Shown here: one piece after another, positions 57,082 to 64,000 of the stretch | Numbering within the stretch: the stretch's first letter is position 1 | How the letters are laid out: every line of letters begins with the position of its first letter | Assembly: GCF_002024165.1 (NCBI RefSeq) | Contig: NZ_MWQN01000001.1 | Span: 5,063,501-5,127,500 of the forward strand | Direction of reading: 5' to 3' | Origin: Embleya scabrispora | GTDB lineage: Bacteria; Actinomycetota; Actinomycetes; Streptomycetales; Streptomycetaceae | Length of the DNA stretch: 64,000 nucleotides | Notes under the pieces: model-generated | Told to the model about the DNA's origin: nothing | Seen by the model: the letters and a program-made list of their open reading frames with translations, nothing else | The model's database searches: none | Position numbers and translations under genes: made by a program

Positions 57082-57738
57082 CTACCAGCGGCGGGCGCGC
57101 CATTCGGCGAGGTTGGGGCGCTCCGCGCCCAGCGTGGTGTCGTTGCCGTGGCCCGGGTAGACCCAGGTCTCGTCGGGGAGCACGTCGAACAACTTGTGCT
57201 CGACGTCGTCGATCAGGTGGTCGAAGGCGGCGGGATCGCCGAAGGTGTTGCCCACCCCGCCCGGGAACAGGCAGTCGCCGGTGAACAGGTGCGGGTGCCC
57301 CTTGGGGTCGTCGTACAGCAGGGCCACGCTGCCCTCGGTGTGCCCCACCAGGTGGATGGCCCGCAGCTCGATCGCCCCGAACGCGACCGTGTCGCCGTCG
57401 TCCAGGAGCACGTCGCTGGGCACCGGGATGGCCTCGGCGTCGGCGCGCCCCGCGAGGGTGGTGGCCCCGGTGTGCGCGGCCACCTCGGCCAGCGCCTGCC
57501 AGTGGTCCTGGTGCCGATGGGTGGTGACCACCTTGGCCAGGCCGCCGTCGCCCACGAGGGTGATCAGCGTACTCGCGTCGTTGGCCGCGTCGATCAGCAA
57601 CTGCTCATCGGTGGCGCGACAGCGCAGCAGGTAGGCGTCGTTGTCGTAGGGCCCGACGGCCACCTTGGTGATCATCAGCTCGGCCAGCTCGCGCACGGCC
57701 GGGGCGCCGCCGACCTTCACGGATCCGTGATACGTCAT
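57082..57738 (-). CDS. Metallo-beta-lactamase-fold hydrolase (glyoxalase II-like)
   Basis: 218 residues. The metal motif is TTHRHQDHWQAL (HxHxDH), with further ligands in LVGHTEGSVALL, FTGDCLFPGG and YPGHGNDTTLG. This order is that of hydroxyacylglutathione hydrolase-like enzymes; in mycothiol-using bacteria the thiol ester would be of mycothiol. ATG 57738 has GGAGAGG nine bases upstream. It follows the mycothiol-dependent isomerase-family gene by 44 bases on the same strand, so the two may form a thiol-metabolism pair. Confidence 0.88.
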   Translation of the reverse strand: MTYHGSVKVGGAPAVRELAELMITKVAVGPYDNDAYLLRCRATDEQLLIDAANDASTLITLVGDGGLAKVVTTHRHQDHWQALAEVAAHTGATTLAGRADAEAIPVPSDVLLDDGDTVAFGAIELRAIHLVGHTEGSVALLYDDPKGHPHLFTGDCLFPGGVGNTFGDPAAFDHLIDDVEHKLFDVLPDETWVYPGHGNDTTLGAERPNLAEWRARRW

Positions 57739-57782
57739 GCGGGCCATCCTCTCCGGCCGCGCGCCCTCTCGGCTACCGGCGA

Positions 57783-58517
57783 CTACATCCAGGCGGGCGG
57801 TGTCGGCAGGGGGCCGGCCGGCTCGACGCTCAACCCGTCGCCGTTGGCGCGGCCGATCAGCCAGGCGAGCAGCGACTGGCGGCGGCCCGAGACGACCGCG
57901 GCGGGGGCCACGCCCTCCGGACCGATCAGCAGCTCGCGGTGGGTGATGTCGTCGCGCAGCAGCAGCGGCGGGCAGTCCGGCCGGCCGCGGAAGGACGCCG
58001 CCACCTCGTTCAGCTCGCGGTCGGCGTACTCGGTCGGCCAGTGCGCCGGCGTCCAGCCCGCGTCCAGGTCGACGTGGTGGATGTACAGCTCGCGCAGCCG
58101 CTTGCCGGGCAGCGTCGTCGCGGCGATCTCGCCGGCGTTGCGCGCGGTCACCTTGGCGCCCCACGCGGTCGGCGTCATCGCCGTGAACGCCCGGTCGAAC
58201 CGGCCCGCGGCGTCGTACAGGTCGGTGAGCTGCTCCTGCGGCGGCCGGCCGGCGCCCTCCTCGATGGCCCGGTCGCGGGCGTCGCCCGGCGGGTACATCG
58301 GCGTGGGTATCCCGGTGCGCGCCCAGTTCAGCAGGTTGGTCAGGGCGTCCGCGTTGCGGGCCAGATGGGTCAGCACATGGCCTCGGCTCCACCCGGGCAG
58401 CAGCGACGGGCCGGCCAGGTGCTCGGCCGACAGTCGTTCCGCGCTCGCCAGGACCTGAGCGGTCGCCTCGTTGATCTCCGCGAGCAGTGCGGCCGGCTCG
58501 AACCCGTCCGTGGTCAC
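57783..58517 (-). CDS. Maleylpyruvate isomerase family mycothiol-dependent enzyme
   Basis: 244 residues, GTG start. The N-terminal DinB-like four-helix domain carries LLPGWSRGHVLTHLARNADAL with a metal-ligand His and ELYIHHVDLDAGW with the other ligands. The C-terminal SCP2-like half closes with VSGRRQSLLAWLIGRANGDGL, the family signature. These zinc enzymes use mycothiol as thiol cofactor; only some act on maleylpyruvate, so the real substrate is open. It is upstream of, and likely co-transcribed with, the MBL-fold gene. Confidence 0.9.
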   Translation of the reverse strand: MTTDGFEPAALLAEINEATAQVLASAERLSAEHLAGPSLLPGWSRGHVLTHLARNADALTNLLNWARTGIPTPMYPPGDARDRAIEEGAGRPPQEQLTDLYDAAGRFDRAFTAMTPTAWGAKVTARNAGEIAATTLPGKRLRELYIHHVDLDAGWTPAHWPTEYADRELNEVAASFRGRPDCPPLLLRDDITHRELLIGPEGVAPAAVVSGRRQSLLAWLIGRANGDGLSVEPAGPLPTPPAWM

Positions 58518-58673
58518 GTTTACCTCCCCCGGATCGCCCTCCGCCGCGCGTTCGCGGAACGAGACGGGTCCCGATGCGACGGAGGTCTGTGGTGTTGCAG
58601 CTTAGTGCGGCGCACAGGCCCGGGCGCCCGGGCGGGGGCTTCACACGATCGGGTGAAGAACGACCCGAAGAAG

Positions 58674-58701
58674 TTTTGTTCGAATGAATGTGCGATAGCC
58701 T
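58674..58701 (+). promoter_or_regulatory. LexA-like SOS box within a uvrA promoter
   Basis: TCGAATGAATGTGCGA (58680-58695) matches ten of twelve fixed positions of the actinobacterial SOS box TCGAAC-N4-GTTCGA. It fills exactly the 16-base spacer between TTTTGT and TAGCCT, the place where a repressor would block polymerase. Confidence 0.55.
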
Positions 58702-58850
58702 GGCGTCTCAAAGGGGAACAAACACCTGCCCGCGGCTGCTTACGATGGCGCGAGGACGTAACGATCCGGGGCCGCAGAACGTCACCACCGGCGTGACCTC
58801 GACTGCGGCCGCCCCGGGTCCGCATCCTCGATCCGCACTGTCGACGCGTA

Positions 58851-58883
58851 CTGATCAGCCTCTGATCAGCTTCCGATCAGCTC
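58851..58883 (+). repeat. Three direct 11-bp repeats upstream of uvrA
   Basis: CTGATCAGCCT, CTGATCAGCTT and CCGATCAGCTC follow each other without gap, about 22 bases before the uvrA ATG. Spacing near one helical turn suggests a cooperative binding site. Confidence 0.7.
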
Positions 58884-58905
58884 GACACCATTCAGCCGCA
58901 GCGGC

Positions 58906-61779
<2,874 letters not shown>

Positions 61780-61823
61780 CGCGAGTGCCGCAGCGGCCGG
61801 GTGCGAGGATTGACCGGCCTCAC

Positions 61824-61854
61824 GGTGGCGCGGCCCGGGTCGGGCCGCGCCACC
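61824..61854 (+). terminator. Terminator after uvrA
   Basis: GGTGGCGCGGCCCG-GGT-CGGGCCGCGCCACC: perfect 14-bp hairpin. Confidence 0.75.
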
Positions 61855-61883
61855 GGCGTCACCCGTTCACAAGGAGATCCCGC

Positions 61884-62360
61884 ATGACCGCGCAGCACCA
61901 AGCCCGGCCCGAGCACCCGTCCGACACCGCGGGCGAGGCCGGACCGGATCGGCGCACGCTGCTGCGCGGCGCCGCGGTGGTGGGCGCTGTCGGCGTCGCC
62001 GGGGTGGCCGTGACCGCCTGCACGACGGAGAACCAGCCCGCGACGCCGCACGAGAAGAAACTGCTCGACGGGCCGGTCACGGTGGGCCGGTCCGACGACG
62101 TGGCGGTCGGCAAGGGCAAGGTCTACACCGACACCTCGATCGTGGTGACCCAGCCGGCCAAGGACGATTACAAGGCGTTCGACGCCCGTTGTCCGCACCA
62201 GGGGTGTCTGGTCACCAAGGTCGACCAGGGTGTCATCCAGTGCCAGTGCCACGGCAGCCAGTTCTCGATGAACGACGGTTCGGTCGTGCGCCGACCCGCC
62301 AAACGCGGTCTCACACCGCTGCCGGTCACCGTCGCGAACGGCGAGATCGTGGTGGGTTGA
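61884..62360 (+). CDS. Tat-exported Rieske 2Fe-2S protein
   Basis: 158 residues with AAGGAG eight bases before the ATG. The N-terminus is a Tat signal (DRRTLLRGAAVVG) ending in VTACTT, possibly a lipobox. The Rieske domain has CPHQGC and CQCHGSQFS, giving two Cys and two His ligands plus the extra Cys pair for the stabilising disulfide. It is a small stand-alone Rieske protein, probably an extracytoplasmic electron carrier of unknown partner. It lies between uvrA and uvrC, as in many actinobacteria. Confidence 0.9.
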   Translation: MTAQHQARPEHPSDTAGEAGPDRRTLLRGAAVVGAVGVAGVAVTACTTENQPATPHEKKLLDGPVTVGRSDDVAVGKGKVYTDTSIVVTQPAKDDYKAFDARCPHQGCLVTKVDQGVIQCQCHGSQFSMNDGSVVRRPAKRGLTPLPVTVANGEIVVG

Positions 62361-62370
62361 CCGCGAAAAT

Positions 62371-62393
62371 CTGTTGGAGCCAGCACATAGGGT
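62371..62393 (+). promoter_or_regulatory. Weak RecA-NDp-like promoter of uvrC
   Basis: CTGTTGGAG, eight bases, TAGGGT: six of nine positions of the first element, exact spacer and TAN3T. It ends six bases before the ATG. GGTGGAG in the same place may instead act as ribosome site. Confidence 0.35.
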
Positions 62394-62399
62394 GGAGAA

Positions 62400-64000
62400 A
62401 TGGACCCGTCGTCGTACCGGCCCGCGCCCGGCCAGATCCCGACGTCGCCCGGTGTGTACCGGTTCAGCGACGAGCACGGGCGCGTGGTCTACGTCGGCAA
62501 GGCGAAGAACCTGCGCGCCCGGCTCTCGTCCTACTTCCAGGACCTGGCCAACCTGCACCCGCGCACCCAGACCATGGTCACCACCGCCGCCTCGGTGGAC
62601 TGGACCGTGGTCGGCACCGAGGTCGAGGCACTCCAGCTCGAATACTCCTGGATCAAGGAGTTCGACCCCCGCTTCAACGTCAAGTACCGCGACGACAAGA
62701 GCTATCCCTCGCTCGCGGTGACGTTGAACGAGGAGTTCCCGCGCGCCCAAGTGATGCGCGGTCCGCACCGCAAGGGGGTGCGCTACTTCGGGCCGTACGG
62801 GCACGCGTGGGCCATCCGCGAGACGCTCGACCTGCTGCTTCGGGTCTTCCCGGTACGCACCTGCTCGGCCGGGGTGTTCAAGAACGCCCGCCAGGTGGGC
62901 CGGCCGTGCCTGCTCGGCTACATCGGCAAGTGCGCGGCGCCGTGCACCGGCAAGATCTCCGCCGAGGACCACCGCGCGCTGGCCGAGGACTTCTGCGAGT
63001 TCATGGCCGGCCGCACCGGGCCCTACGTCAAGCGCGTCGAGCGCGAGATGAAGCAGGCCGCGCAGGCGATGGAATACGAGAAGGCGGCCCGGCTGCGCGA
63101 CGACCTGGCCGCGCTCACCCGCGCCCTGGAGAAGAACGCGATCGTCTTCGGCGACGGCACCGACGCCGACGTGATCGCCCTCGCCGAGGACGAACTCGAG
63201 GTCGCCGTCCAGATCTTCCACGTGCGCGGCGGTCGGGTGCGCGGCCAGCGCGGCTGGGTCACCGAGCGGGTCGAGGACGTGGACACCGCCGACCTGGTCG
63301 AGCACTTCCTCCAGCAGCTCTACGGCGAACAGCGCGGCGAGGCGGTGCCGCGCGAGGTGTTGGTGCCCGCGCTGCCCGCCGACACCGCCGCGCTGAGCGA
63401 GTGGCTGTGCGAACTGCGCGGCGCCAAGGTCGAGGTGCGGGTGCCGCAGCGCGGCGACAAGAAGTCGCTCCAGGAGACCGTGCGGCGCAACGCCGCCCAG
63501 GCGCTGAACCTGCACAAGCTGCGCCGCGCGGGCGATCTGACCGCCCGCTCGCTGGCGCTGCAACAACTCGCCGAGGCGCTGGACATGGACACCGCGCCGC
63601 TGCGCATCGAGTGCTACGACATCTCGCACCTGCAGGGCACCGAGGTGGTCGCCTCGATGGTGGTCTTCGAGGACGGCCTGCCGCGCAAGAGCGAATACCG
63701 GCGCTTCGCGATCAAGACCTTCGAGGGCCAGGACGACCCGCGCGCGATGCACGAGGTGCTGACCCGGCGTTTTCGGCGGTACAAGTCCGACCTCGCGCGT
63801 GACGCGGCCGGCGATGCCGCGGCGGACGCGGAGGGCGCCGACGGCGCGGAGCACACCGGGCCGATCGACCCCGAGACCGGCAAGCCGAAGCGGTTCGCGT
63901 ATCCGCCCCAGCTGGTCGTGGTCGACGGCGGGCAGCCCCAGGTCGCCGCCGCGATGCGGGCCTTGGAGGAGGCCGGCGTGGTGGACGTCACCGTGTGCGG
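62400..64000 (+). CDS. uvrC: Excinuclease ABC subunit C (partial, runs off right edge)
   Basis: 533 complete codons are visible. The GIY-YIG nuclease domain is [20 protein letters not shown] (residues about 16-35), making the 3' incision. A Cys-rich region [13 protein letters not shown] follows, then the UVR motif [20 protein letters not shown] that binds UvrB. The RNase H-like 5' nuclease has [19 protein letters not shown] and [11 protein letters not shown] with catalytic Asp residues. An insertion rich in Ala, Asp and Gly (about 460-490) lies between them. The C-terminal HhH domain is outside the window. Confidence 0.96.
   Translation, partial: MDPSSYRPAPGQIPTSPGVYRFSDEHGRVVYVGKAKNLRARLSSYFQDLANLHPRTQTMVTTAASVDWTVVGTEVEALQLEYSWIKEFDPRFNVKYRDDKSYPSLAVTLNEEFPRAQVMRGPHRKGVRYFGPYGHAWAIRETLDLLLRVFPVRTCSAGVFKNARQVGRPCLLGYIGKCAAPCTGKISAEDHRALAEDFCEFMAGRTGPYVKRVEREMKQAAQAMEYEKAARLRDDLAALTRALEKNAIVFGDGTDADVIALAEDELEVAVQIFHVRGGRVRGQRGWVTERVEDVDTADLVEHFLQQLYGEQRGEAVPREVLVPALPADTAALSEWLCELRGAKVEVRVPQRGDKKSLQETVRRNAAQALNLHKLRRAGDLTARSLALQQLAEALDMDTAPLRIECYDISHLQGTEVVASMVVFEDGLPRKSEYRRFAIKTFEGQDDPRAMHEVLTRRFRRYKSDLARDAAGDAAADAEGADGAEHTGPIDPETGKPKRFAYPPQLVVVDGGQPQVAAAMRALEEAGVVDVTVC

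Larger units (their letters stand above)
58518..58905 (+). other. Intergenic region between the divergent isomerase-family gene and uvrA
   Basis: 388 bases. It holds the LexA-like promoter at 58674-58701 and the triple 11-bp repeat at 58851-58883. A zinc-finger-like short frame at 58653-58796 was judged accidental. Confidence 0.7.

Noticed and set aside
58653-58796. Short frame with a zinc-finger-like KKFCSNECAIAW segment before uvrA
   Set aside because: No in-frame start with a ribosome site, overlaps the LexA-like promoter, and the match is short enough to be chance.

Overview
The window comes from the chromosomal core of a high-GC actinobacterium of the Streptomyces type (Streptomycetales; genus not determinable from this window). 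The evidence is the very GC-rich codon use, frequent GTG and TTG starts, a mycothiol-dependent isomerase-family protein, the tiny trpM gene between trpC and trpB, HGxxPAAW and TIGR02234 membrane proteins, an ANTAR regulator, and a gene order (trp, lgt, gltBD, pyk, pdtaR, liv, polA, rpsA, coaE, uvrB, uvrA, uvrC) that I remember as typical of Streptomyces. That synteny statement is from memory and was not checked.

Layout. 1-2.5 kb: the end of an ABC exporter gene and a divergent esterase. 2.5-10.9 kb: hisI, trpE and small membrane proteins, then trpC-trpM-trpB-trpA; a 26-bp tandem repeat lies inside this block. 10.9-15.4 kb: two paralogous DsbA-like thioredoxins around a MauE/DoxX membrane protein, then lgt and a VIT1/CCC1 transporter. 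15.7-23.4 kb: glutamate synthase (gltBD) and pyruvate kinase. 23.4-25.1 kb: two tandem HTH-LAGLIDADG genes and a tRNA with a CAA anticodon but a short variable loop, all on the minus strand. 25.2-31.5 kb: pdtaR and a complete branched-chain amino-acid ABC importer (livJHMGF). 31.5-40.3 kb: thioesterase, polA, lytic transglycosylase, a DUF3068 protein, a methyltransferase and rpsA. 40.4-46.9 kb: an MFS protein, a beta-propeller-like protein, and a PAP2-UbiA-DprE1-DprE2 cassette that would make decaprenylphosphoryl-arabinose. 47-64 kb: coaE, the three uvr genes, a TerD/TerC group, a large tandem-repeat tract of about 82-bp units, a DnaQ-like exonuclease, a CGNR regulator, a metallo-beta-lactamase-fold hydrolase and a Rieske protein. 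uvrC runs off the right end.

How it fits together. Most genes are housekeeping: tryptophan and glutamate synthesis, nucleotide excision repair, translation and amino-acid uptake. The parts that look accessory or under-described are (i) the tRNA plus HTH-LAGLIDADG unit between pyk and pdtaR, (ii) the complete DPA cassette between rpsA and coaE, with Thr at the position of the benzothiazinone-target Cys of DprE1, (iii) two tandem-repeat tracts that appear to share a base unit of about 26-27 bp, and (iv) promoter motifs directly abutting the start codons of uvrB, polA and uvrC that resemble the mycobacterial RecA-independent DNA-damage promoter (RecA-NDp/PafBC type) and predict leaderless mRNAs. 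No CRISPR array, prophage, integrase or insertion sequence was recognised.
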